Assembly: GCA_963791945.1 (NCBI GenBank)
Contig: CAWBUD010000002.1
Location: 620,001-684,000, forward strand
Direction: 5' to 3'
Source: PALSA-1003 sp963791945
GTDB lineage: Bacteria > Pseudomonadota > Gammaproteobacteria > Burkholderiales > Casimicrobiaceae
Length of the DNA stretch: 64,000 nt
Shown: piece by piece, positions 26,314-33,870 of the stretch
Layout: every line of letters starts with the position of its first letter
Numbering within the stretch: position 1 is the stretch's first letter
Position numbers and translations under genes: made by a program
The notes under the pieces: model-generated
Seen by the model: only the letters and a program-made list of their open reading frames with translations
What the model was told of the DNA's origin: nothing
Database searches by the model: none

Positions 26314-27632
26314 AGATCACGATGACCGGAACCGGTTACGTGGGCCTCGTGACCGGTGCCTGTCTCGCCGAAGTGGGCAACGATGTCCTTTGCCTCGACG
26401 TCGACCGCGACAAGATCGATGTTTTGACGCGCGGCGGCGTGCCCATCCACGAGCCGGGCCTGCCGGAGATGATCCGACGCAATGTCGCGGCGCATCGCCT
26501 GCGGTTTACCACCGACGTCGATGCTGCGGTCCGGCACGGCACCTTGCAGTTCATCGCCGTGGGCACGCCTCCGCACGAAGACGGTTCGGCCGACATGAAG
26601 CACGTGCTGACCGCGGCCCGCGCGATAGGCGCGCGGATGACCGACTACAAGGTGGTCGTCGACAAGTCGACTGTTCCCGTCGGCACCGCGGACCACGTGC
26701 GCGAAACCATCGCCGCCGAGCTGGCCCGACGCGCGGTCGAAGTTCCGTTCGCGGTGGTCTCCAACCCGGAGTTCCTCAAGGAGGGCGACGCGATCGAGGA
26801 TTTCATGCGGCCGGACCGGGTCGTCATCGGCGCCGACGACGAGCGCGCGATCATGCTCCTGCGGTCGGTCTATGCGCCGTTTCAGCGCAACCATGAGCGA
26901 ATGCTCGTGATGGACGTGCGCTCGGCGGAGCTCACGAAGTACGCCGCGAACGCCATGCTCGCGACGCGGATCTCGTTCATGAACGAGCTCGCCAATCTCG
27001 CGGAGACGCTCGGCGCCGACATCGAGGACGTCCGCCGGGGCATCGGTTCGGATCCGCGCATCGGCTACCACTTCCTCTATTCTGGTGCGGGATATGGCGG
27101 CTCGTGCTTTCCGAAGGATGTTCGCGCGCTGCAGTTCACGGCCCAGCAGCACGAGCAGCCGCTCAGGATCCTCGCCGCGGTCGAGGCGGTCAACGAGACG
27201 CAGAAATCCCGCCTGGTCGATAAAGTCGCGAGGCGACTCGGCCAGGATTTGAGCGGCCGGAAGATCGCAGTGTGGGGACTCGCCTTCAAACCGAACACCG
27301 ACGACATGCGCGAGGCGCCGTCGCGCACGATCATCTCGGGCCTCGTCGAGCGCGGAGCGTCCGTTGCCGCGTACGATCCGGTCGCGATGGACGAGGCGAG
27401 GCGCGCGCTGGATTCCGTTCCCGGGGTGACGTTCGCCGATTCGCCGCTGGATGCGGTTGACGGCGCGGACGCGCTCGTCGTGATCACCGAATGGCAGGAG
27501 TTCCGCAGCCCGGATTTCGCCGAGCTCCGCCGCCGGCTCAGGCATCCGCTCGTCTTCGACGGGCGCAATCTCTACGACCCGGAGCTCGTCCGTGCCGCCG
27601 GCCTCGAATACTTCGGCATAGGCCGGCCGTGA
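26310..27632 (+). CDS. ugd: UDP-glucose 6-dehydrogenase
   Basis: Oxidises UDP-glucose to UDP-glucuronate with NAD, supplying uronic acid for surface polysaccharides. Of 440 residues, the N-terminal Rossmann domain shows GTGYVGLVTGACLAE, the middle holds FLKEGDAIEDF, the catalytic Cys sits in GYGGSCFPKD, and the C-terminal NAD-like domain has WGLAFKPNTDDMREAPS. Start GTG at 26310 overlaps the pyrF stop, and its own stop overlaps hldE1, so the three genes are tightly coupled. Confidence 0.95.
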   Translation: MKITMTGTGYVGLVTGACLAEVGNDVLCLDVDRDKIDVLTRGGVPIHEPGLPEMIRRNVAAHRLRFTTDVDAAVRHGTLQFIAVGTPPHEDGSADMKHVLTAARAIGARMTDYKVVVDKSTVPVGTADHVRETIAAELARRAVEVPFAVVSNPEFLKEGDAIEDFMRPDRVVIGADDERAIMLLRSVYAPFQRNHERMLVMDVRSAELTKYAANAMLATRISFMNELANLAETLGADIEDVRRGIGSDPRIGYHFLYSGAGYGGSCFPKDVRALQFTAQQHEQPLRILAAVEAVNETQKSRLVDKVARRLGQDLSGRKIAVWGLAFKPNTDDMREAPSRTIISGLVERGASVAAYDPVAMDEARRALDSVPGVTFADSPLDAVDGADALVVITEWQEFRSPDFAELRRRLRHPLVFDGRNLYDPELVRAAGLEYFGIGRP

Positions 27633-28570
27633 GCGCCTCTCGATTCGCAGCCTATCGTGAAGCAGTCGCCCGAACGCGGCTTCTCGTGGTGGGTGACGTC
27701 ATGCTCGATCGCTACTGGTTCGGCGAGGTCGAGCGCATCTCGCCGGAAGCCCCGGTGCCGATCGTCAAGATCGCGCGCCACGAAGAGCGACCGGGCGGCG
27801 CCGCGAACGTCGCGCGCAACGCGGCGGCTCTGGGCACGCAGGTGACGCTGATCAGCGTCGTGGGCGACGACGAAGCGGGGCAGGCGCTCGGCCGTCTGCT
27901 GAGCGCCGCGCACGTCAGCGCCTCCCTGCACCGTGATCCCACGCTGCCGACGACCGTCAAGCTGCGGGTCGTGGGGCGGCAGCAGCAACTGCTGCGGATC
28001 GACTTCGAGACGGTGCCTTCGCACGAAGTGCTGGCGACCAAGCTCGCCGACTACGAGCGCGTCTTGCCCGAATTCGACGCCGTCGTGCTCTCGGACTACG
28101 GTAAGGGCGGCCTCGCGCACATCGCTCGCATGATCGAGCAGGCAAAAGGGCACGATGTCCCGGTTCTGGTCGATCCGAAGGGCGAGGACTACGCTCGCTA
28201 TCGCGGCGCGACGCTGCTCACGCCGAATCGCGCAGAATTCCGCCAGGTGGCCGGCGCCTGGCGCACCGAAGCGGAGCTCGCGGCGAAGGCGCAGGGCATG
28301 CGCGCCGATCTGGGCTTGAGCGCGATTCTCATCACGCGGGCCGAAGAGGGGATGTCGCTGTTCACCGATGCCGGTGCGGTCAACATTCCCGCCGAGGCTC
28401 GCGAGGTCTACGACGTGTCGGGCGCGGGCGATACCGTGATCGCGACATTGGGCGCGTTGCTCGGAGCGCACGCCGATCTCGAAAGCGCCGTGCGGATCGC
28501 CAACCAGGCGGCCGGGATCGTCGTCGGCAAGCTTGGGACGGCGGTCGTGCATCCCGAAGAGCTCGGCTAA
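27629..28570 (+). CDS. hldE1: D-glycero-beta-D-manno-heptose-7-phosphate kinase (HldE kinase domain, stand-alone)
   Basis: PfkB-family sugar kinase of the ADP-heptose pathway for LPS inner core. The 313 residues contain RPGGAANVARNAAALG near the N-terminus and the catalytic DVSGAGDTVIA near the C-terminus. The adenylyltransferase half of E. coli HldE is absent, so this is the separate RfaE1/HldA-type form. Start GTG at 27629 overlaps the ugd stop; the frame is open upstream inside ugd but not conserved. Context with lapAB points to LPS production. Confidence 0.92.
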   Translation: MSASRFAAYREAVARTRLLVVGDVMLDRYWFGEVERISPEAPVPIVKIARHEERPGGAANVARNAAALGTQVTLISVVGDDEAGQALGRLLSAAHVSASLHRDPTLPTTVKLRVVGRQQQLLRIDFETVPSHEVLATKLADYERVLPEFDAVVLSDYGKGGLAHIARMIEQAKGHDVPVLVDPKGEDYARYRGATLLTPNRAEFRQVAGAWRTEAELAAKAQGMRADLGLSAILITRAEEGMSLFTDAGAVNIPAEAREVYDVSGAGDTVIATLGALLGAHADLESAVRIANQAAGIVVGKLGTAVVHPEELG

Positions 28571-28574
28571 AGCG

Positions 28575-29930
28575 ATGGCCAGGGCGAAGACCGCCTACGC
28601 CTGTACCGAATGCGGCGGCCGAAGCAGCAAATGGCAGGGGCAGTGCCCGCATTGCGCCGCCTGGAACACGCTGGTCGAAACCGTGGCTCCAGCGCCTCAG
28701 ACGCGATTTGCGGCTGTCGCCGGAGCCGCGGGCGAAATCCGGCCGCTGGCGAGCGTGGCGACGCACGCCCAGCCCCGATCTCCCACGGGGGTCGAGGAGT
28801 TCGATCGGGTGATCGGCGGCGGCCTCGTTCCGGGCGCCGTCATCCTTCTGGGAGGCGATCCCGGCATCGGCAAGTCGACCCTCCTTCTTCAGGCGATGGC
28901 GGCGATCGGTGCCGCGCGGCGCGCTTTGTACGTTACCGGCGAGGAATCGCCGGAACAGATCGCCATGCGCGCTCAGCGGCTGGGACTGGTCAATGCCCCG
29001 CTCGAGCTTCTCGCCGAAGTACAGCTCGAAGCGATCCTCGGCGCGATCCGAATGCGGCAGCCGGAAGTGGTCGTGATCGATTCGATCCAGACCATGTATA
29101 CCGAAGCGCTGGAGTCGGCCCCGGGCAGCGTCGCACAGGTGCGCGAGTGCGCCGCGCAGCTCACCCGACTCGCAAAGCAGAGCGCGATCACGGTCATCAT
29201 GGTGGGCCATGTCACCAAGGAAGGCGCGATCGCCGGCCCGCGCGTGCTCGAGCACATCGTCGACACCGTTCTGTACTTCGAGGGCGACACCCATTCGAGC
29301 TTCCGCCTCGTGCGCGCGATCAAGAACCGCTTCGGCGCCGCGAACGAGCTCGGCGTGTTCGCGATGACCGAGCGCGGCCTCAAGGGTGTGGCCAACCCCT
29401 CAGCGCTGTTTCTTTCCCAGCATCCCGAGGCAGTCCCCGGAAGCTGCATCCTCGCGACGATGGAGGGCTCGCGCCCGTTGCTGGTCGAGGTCCAGGCATT
29501 GGTCGATCCGGTCCAGGGAGGTCTGGCACGACGGCTGGCGGTCGGCCTCGATCCGCAGCGCCTGGCGCTTCTGCTTGCCGTGCTCCACCGGCACGGCGGG
29601 GTGGAGACCGCCGCCTTCGACGTTTTCATCAACGCCGTCGGCGGAGTCCGGATCGGCGAGCCGGCGGCCGATCTGGCTGTCTTAGCGGCGGTTTATTCTT
29701 CTTTCAAAAACATTGCATTAGGAAATAAATCTCTGGTGTTTGGTGAAGTAGGACTTGCCGGCGAGATCCGGCCCGTGCAGCGCGGCCAGGAACGCTTGCG
29801 CGAGGCTGCCAAGCTGGGGTTCAAACGAGCCTTCATCCCGGTCGGCAACCGACCCAGGCAAGCGATCGAAGGCATCGCGATCTTCCCGGTTGCGCGCATC
29901 GGCGAAGCGATCGAACAGTGGCGGAGCTAA
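28575..29930 (+). CDS. radA: DNA repair protein RadA
   Basis: RecA-like helicase that promotes branch migration in recombination. The 451 residues show a four-Cys zinc finger (Cys10, 13, 24, 27), Walker A GGDPGIGKST (93-102), Walker B VVVIDS, the RadA motif KNRFG (251-255) and a C-terminal Lon-like domain ending with FGEVGLAGEIRPV and GNRPRQAIEG. The frame is open upstream to 28533, but I take the ATG at 28575. About 62 bases at 29691-29752 (residues 373-393) drop to roughly one-third GC and use AT-ending codons unlike the rest of the gene. Confidence 0.96.
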   Translation: MARAKTAYACTECGGRSSKWQGQCPHCAAWNTLVETVAPAPQTRFAAVAGAAGEIRPLASVATHAQPRSPTGVEEFDRVIGGGLVPGAVILLGGDPGIGKSTLLLQAMAAIGAARRALYVTGEESPEQIAMRAQRLGLVNAPLELLAEVQLEAILGAIRMRQPEVVVIDSIQTMYTEALESAPGSVAQVRECAAQLTRLAKQSAITVIMVGHVTKEGAIAGPRVLEHIVDTVLYFEGDTHSSFRLVRAIKNRFGAANELGVFAMTERGLKGVANPSALFLSQHPEAVPGSCILATMEGSRPLLVEVQALVDPVQGGLARRLAVGLDPQRLALLLAVLHRHGGVETAAFDVFINAVGGVRIGEPAADLAVLAAVYSSFKNIALGNKSLVFGEVGLAGEIRPVQRGQERLREAAKLGFKRAFIPVGNRPRQAIEGIAIFPVARIGEAIEQWRS

Positions 29931-29962
29931 GGGATGCGCTCGCCTCGTGAAGCCCCGTCGTC

Positions 29963-30967
29963 ATGAGCTCGCGGCCGATGATGCGGGCGATGGTCCTCGA
30001 CGCGCCCGGGCGCGCGTTGCGGCCGACCTCGATCCCGCGGCCCTCGCCCGGAACGGGAGAGGTGCTCATTCAGGTGCACGCTTGCGGCGTATGCCGGACC
30101 GATCTGCACCTGGTCGACGGTGAGCTGCCCGATCCCAAGCGGCCGGTGGTCCCCGGCCACGAGATCGTGGGCTCGGTGGTCGAGCGCGGCTCCGGCGTCC
30201 AGCAGGACATCGGAACGCGCGTAGGCGTCCCGTGGCTCGGATGGACGTGCGGAGTCTGCCGATACTGCGCGAGCGGGCGCGAGAATCTGTGCGGCGAGGC
30301 GCGCTTCACCGGTTATCAGCTCGACGGTGGTTATGCCGAATACGCGCTCGCCGATGCGAGGTACTGCTTTGCCTTGCCGGCGCGCTATGGCGACATCGAT
30401 GCGGCGCCGCTGCTGTGCGCCGGCTTGATCGGCTACCGCGCATTTCGTCTCGCGGGCGACGTAAAAAGGCTGGGGATCTACGGCTTCGGTGCAGCCGCGC
30501 ACCTGATCGCGCAGGTCGCCGTCGGGCAGGGCCGCGAAGTATTTGCCTTCACGCGCAAGGGAGATGCCCACGGCCAGGCGTTCGCGCGGCAGCTTGGCGT
30601 CGCGTGGGCCGGGAGCAGCGACGAGCTGCCGCCGGCACCGCTCGACGCGGCGCTCATCTTCGCCCCGGCGGGCCCGCTCGTGCCCGCCGCGCTTGCGGCG
30701 GTCGCGCGGGGCGGCACGGTGGTCTGCGCCGGCATTCACATGAGCGACATCCCGTCTTTTCCCTATCGCCTGCTGTGGGGCGAGCGCAGCGTGCGCTCGG
30801 TCGCCAATCTCACGCGGCAGGACGCCCGCGAATTCCTCTCGCTCGCGGCGTCGATGCCGATCTCGGTGCATGCTCGACCCTACCCGCTGGCGGCAGCGAA
30901 CGATGCACTCGCCGACCTCCGAGCGGGGTCCATCGATGGCGCCGCGGTGTTGACGATCGCCGGCTGA
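29963..30967 (+). CDS. Zinc-dependent alcohol dehydrogenase (MDR family)
   Basis: Medium-chain dehydrogenase/reductase of 334 residues. The catalytic zinc site is ACGVCRTDLHL plus GHEIVG; the structural zinc site is the four-Cys stretch CGVCRYCASGRENLC. The nucleotide-binding part reads IYGFGAAAHLIAQVA, which departs from the usual GxGxxG by having GFGAAA. It resembles the group of zinc-binding alcohol dehydrogenases related to AdhP; substrate unknown. Start ATG at 29963 or the internal Met7/Met8. It stands between radA and the phasin with about 30 and 95 bases on the two sides. Confidence 0.88.
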   Translation: MSSRPMMRAMVLDAPGRALRPTSIPRPSPGTGEVLIQVHACGVCRTDLHLVDGELPDPKRPVVPGHEIVGSVVERGSGVQQDIGTRVGVPWLGWTCGVCRYCASGRENLCGEARFTGYQLDGGYAEYALADARYCFALPARYGDIDAAPLLCAGLIGYRAFRLAGDVKRLGIYGFGAAAHLIAQVAVGQGREVFAFTRKGDAHGQAFARQLGVAWAGSSDELPPAPLDAALIFAPAGPLVPAALAAVARGGTVVCAGIHMSDIPSFPYRLLWGERSVRSVANLTRQDAREFLSLAASMPISVHARPYPLAAANDALADLRAGSIDGAAVLTIAG

Positions 30968-31061
30968 AAGCGTCGAATAGAGGAACACGCGCCGACGGCA
31001 GCCAGAGCCGACGCGCTTGCCTTCCGAACCCCGCCGCAAATCTCATCCCAAGGAGCGCTCC

Positions 31062-31703
31062 ATGGTCAAGAAGTCCGCGTCCAAACCATCCCGTCGTGGC
31101 GTCAAGCGGGCCAGGCGGCAGCCGCGAGCCGCGGCTCGCAAGACGGCCGGGGTGAACCTGGCAGGCGTCAAACTCGGGGACATGTCCAAGATGGCGAAGA
31201 TCCTGACGCCTGAACAGGCGTTCGAGCTGTATCGCACCAACGCGCGGATGGCACTCGACGTCATCGATGCGGCGATCGAGAGCACCGCGAAGCTGCGCAA
31301 GCTGCAGTTCGAGGGCGAGGAGGAAGCGCGTTCGATGCAGAAAAAGGCGGTGCGGCACGCCGCCGAAGCCAACGACCCGCAGGCGCTGGTGGCCGCGGGC
31401 CACGCGGTGACTCAAGAGGCCGTCGAAAAAGCGATGCGATACTGGACGCAGATGTTCGACATGATCGTCGAGATTCAGAAGCGACTGTTCACGCTGATCG
31501 AGCAGCAGATGGGAGACGTGCCGGGCGCACGCGAAGCCAGGGCGGCGATGGCGATGATGCCCGATCTGCGGCAGGCCCAGGGCCTGGTGAGAGCCATGCA
31601 GGGCGTAATGTCGTCGGGAGGCTCCGCCTTCGAATCGATGCAGCGCGTCATGGGCGATTTCACGCGTCTAGCCCAGCAGACGGTGCCCGGCCTGCGGCGC
31701 TAG
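31062..31703 (+). CDS. Phasin family protein
   Basis: Coats polyhydroxyalkanoate granules; implies that the organism stores PHA. The 213-residue protein has a Lys/Arg/Ala-rich N-terminal tail (about 1-30), then an amphipathic all-helical region typical of phasins (LTPEQAFELYRTNARMALDV, FDMIVEIQKRLFTLIEQQM). No signal peptide or cysteines. A good AAGGAG site precedes the ATG at 31062; the longer open frame has no such support. A hairpin follows the stop. No phaC or phaR is in the window. Confidence 0.85.
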   Translation: MVKKSASKPSRRGVKRARRQPRAAARKTAGVNLAGVKLGDMSKMAKILTPEQAFELYRTNARMALDVIDAAIESTAKLRKLQFEGEEEARSMQKKAVRHAAEANDPQALVAAGHAVTQEAVEKAMRYWTQMFDMIVEIQKRLFTLIEQQMGDVPGAREARAAMAMMPDLRQAQGLVRAMQGVMSSGGSAFESMQRVMGDFTRLAQQTVPGLRR

Positions 31704-31724
31704 AGTCCCGAGCCGACAATCCGC

Positions 31725-31748
31725 CCGCCGATTTCTCCGGATCGGCGG
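31725..31748 (+). terminator. Terminator-like hairpin after the phasin gene
   Basis: CCGCCGAT (31725-31732) pairs perfectly with ATCGGCGG (31741-31748) across an eight-base loop, 22 bases past the phasin stop. There is no T-run, so termination may be weak or Rho-assisted. Confidence 0.5.
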
Positions 31749-31989
31749 TCGCGCATGCGTCACACGCGCGGAGGCAAGTGACTATTCCGCATTGCCGCGT
31801 CAGACTATCTGCTGGTGGCCGACTCGCGGGACGATCACAGTTGTGCTCTCGCAAATGAGAGAGCCGGCTGACGTCGCCGTCACGGGACACAAGTTGATGC
31901 AATCGGTCACCACTGAAGCGGACAGCATGGGCGCTCGGATCCTAGCGCCGCACCAATATCGCGCCTTGGCAGGCGGAGCGCCGAAAAAC

Positions 31990-32005
31990 TGGCATATCTA
32001 TTGCT
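31990..32005 (+). promoter_or_regulatory. Sigma-54 (RpoN) promoter for the eps/prs genes
   Basis: TGGCATATCTATTGCT fits the -24/-12 consensus (TGGCAC-N5-TTGCW) at nearly every position, with GG at 31991-31992 and GC at 32003-32004 in the obligatory GG-N10-GC spacing. Transcription would begin near 32016. The downstream genes include prsR, whose product carries the sigma-54-contacting GAFTGA motif, so control by PrsK-PrsR-RpoN, including feedback on their own operon, is a reasonable inference. Confidence 0.75.
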
Positions 32006-32221
32006 TAGTGCATGAATCTCTATGGAAAAATGCATGAGAGCCTCGGCACGGTCCAGATCGTCTTGGAAGGTCGATTCCGATGAAGCTAGGCTCGTGGCCG
32101 ATCAGGGGCGCATTGCAGTGAGCAGGCACGGGGCAAGATAGCCCCAGGGGTGGCGCGAGGCCCAGGGGCCGATGCGCCAGCACGTTCGGGGACGTGTAGC
32201 AAAAAAGGGGGGATAACCGAG

Positions 32222-32239
32222 GCCGGCCAGGGGGCCGGC
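32222..32239 (+). other. GC-rich hairpin in the epsB leader
   Basis: GCCGGCC (32222-32228) pairs with GGCCGGC (32233-32239) around a four-base loop. It is preceded by AAAAAAGGGGGG and followed by GGGAAAACC. Another stem (GGCGC...GCGCC with inner GCCC/GGGC) lies just upstream, near 32153-32179. These could slow transcription or protect the transcript; no U-run follows. Confidence 0.35.
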
Positions 32240-32318
32240 GGGAAAACCAAACAAGAAACAGCGCCATGACGCTCGGTAACTGCTGTGTCACCGGTGGCTC
32301 GGAGAATCTGGGCGAGTT

Positions 32319-33719
32319 ATGTCGCCATCGTCCACTCGCATGAGTAGCCTGCTGCGTCCTCACGGAGGCGGCGGCGTGGCGTTCCTCCAGCTGTGGATCG
32401 AGCTGGGCTGGCTCATTGCGGCGGTCGTTCTGGCCGTGCGTTACTACAGCGCGCTCTCGTCGCTCTCGGTGGTCATGCCGGCGCTCGTTTTCGCGCTGCT
32501 GATGGTCGGTCTCAATGCGGCGTTCGGACTGTACCGCAGAGACCAACGCCTCATGTTCGGCGAATACGCCGTACGACAGTCGGCCGCGCTCGTCATCGGC
32601 CTCCCTGCCGCCTACGCCCTGTCACACATGCTGCCGGGCGGCACGGTGTTCCAGGAGGCGTTCGGCCCGGTCGTTCTGATTGCGCTCGGCGGCCTGCTGG
32701 CGGTACGCCAGATCGCGGTATCGCCCGCTGCGCGAAGATTCCTGCCGTACCGGGTTCTGGTGCTTGGCACCGGTCCCGAAGCGCTGGCCGTGGAAACGTC
32801 GCTGGAGATGACCAATCCGCCGGGACTCGAACTCGCCGGATTTTATCCGCTCGACAAAATCCCGGTACGCAGCGTGGCCACAACGCGCATCGTGTCGACT
32901 CATCTGACGCTCGAGGAAACGGTCCGGCATCTCGGCATCGACGAGATCATCGTCGCTGTCAGGGAACAGCGGGGCGGGGTCCTTCCGCTGCGGGAGCTGC
33001 TGGAATGCCGGCTTAGCGGCATCCGCATCACCGACCTCGCTCGTTTTTTCGAGCGCGTCCATGGCCGAGTACCGATCGAATCGCTCAAAGCGAGCTGGCT
33101 CATCTACGGAAACGGCTTCCGCCAGACCTGGCTGCGTACTGCGGTCAAGCGCGCGTTCGACATCCTCGTGGTCGCGGTGTTGCTTCCCATTGCGCTCCCG
33201 ATCATGGGCGTCATGGCGCTGCTGATCGCGATCGATGGCGGCACGCCGATCATCTACAGACAGGAAAGAGTCGGCCGTCGCGGCCAGATATTTACGCTGC
33301 TCAAGTTCAGAAGCATGGCCAAGGATGCTGAAAAGGACGGACAGGCCGCCTGGGCGAGCGTGAACGATGCCCGGGTTACGGCGGTGGGACGCCTCATGCG
33401 CCGCACCCGCATCGACGAGCTGCCGCAACTCATCAACGTCCTGCGCGGCGAGATGACCTTCGTCGGTCCGCGGCCGGAGCGGCCGCAATTCGTCGCCACG
33501 CTCAGCGAAAAAATTCCGTTCTACGGAGTGAGGCACAGCGTCAAGCCCGGTCTGACCGGATGGGCGCAAGTCCGGTATACCTACGGCGGCAACCTCGAGG
33601 AATCCGTCAAGAAGCTCGAGTACGACCTCTACTACGTCAAGAACCACTCGCTGCTGCTCGACTTGCTGATCTTCGTCAAGACCGTGAGGGTGGTGCTCCT
33701 CGGCGAAGGCGCGCGGTGA
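32319..33719 (+). CDS. epsB: EpsB-type undecaprenyl-phosphate sugar transferase (XrtA system)
   Basis: Initiating glycosyl-1-phosphate transferase that loads the first sugar on undecaprenyl phosphate at the inner membrane. The 466 residues show about four N-terminal membrane segments (22-115), a degenerate nucleotide-sugar-binding-like middle part, a further membrane hairpin near 280-305 and the C-terminal catalytic domain with KFRSMAKDAEKDGQ, RTRIDELPQLINVLRGEM and FVGPRPERPQF. First gene after the sigma-54 promoter. ATG at 32319 is chosen; ATG at 32340 is the alternative. It matches the EpsB family associated with PEP-CTERM/exosortase systems. Confidence 0.93.
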   Translation: MSPSSTRMSSLLRPHGGGGVAFLQLWIELGWLIAAVVLAVRYYSALSSLSVVMPALVFALLMVGLNAAFGLYRRDQRLMFGEYAVRQSAALVIGLPAAYALSHMLPGGTVFQEAFGPVVLIALGGLLAVRQIAVSPAARRFLPYRVLVLGTGPEALAVETSLEMTNPPGLELAGFYPLDKIPVRSVATTRIVSTHLTLEETVRHLGIDEIIVAVREQRGGVLPLRELLECRLSGIRITDLARFFERVHGRVPIESLKASWLIYGNGFRQTWLRTAVKRAFDILVVAVLLPIALPIMGVMALLIAIDGGTPIIYRQERVGRRGQIFTLLKFRSMAKDAEKDGQAAWASVNDARVTAVGRLMRRTRIDELPQLINVLRGEMTFVGPRPERPQFVATLSEKIPFYGVRHSVKPGLTGWAQVRYTYGGNLEESVKKLEYDLYYVKNHSLLLDLLIFVKTVRVVLLGEGAR

Positions 33720-33870
33720 CGTCGCAGCGCTCGCGATACACGGACGCCGGGAGTTGCAACTCGAGGGCTGCGCCGTAGCTTTGGTTGTCTGCTTCAACGT
33801 GCAAGCCTTCACTGTTCCGACCGATCCGCGGTAAAGTCCCACGTTTCCCGTTCTGTGGCGATCGAATTAA

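Larger units (their letters stand above)
31749..32318 (+). other. Long non-coding control region upstream of epsB
   Basis: About 570 bases without a supportable gene; the one 81-codon open frame (31792-32037) has no ribosome site and no protein-like composition. What it holds: four GTCAC/GTGAC copies (31759, 31778, 31879, 31906), a sigma-54 promoter at 31990-32005, and a roughly 300-base leader with GC-rich stems before epsB. Base composition falls around 31980-32040 as expected of a promoter. Confidence 0.7.

Noticed and set aside
31792..32037. 81-codon frame overlapping the sigma-54 promoter
   Set aside because: No ribosome site, unusual composition (many Trp and Thr), and it overlaps control elements.
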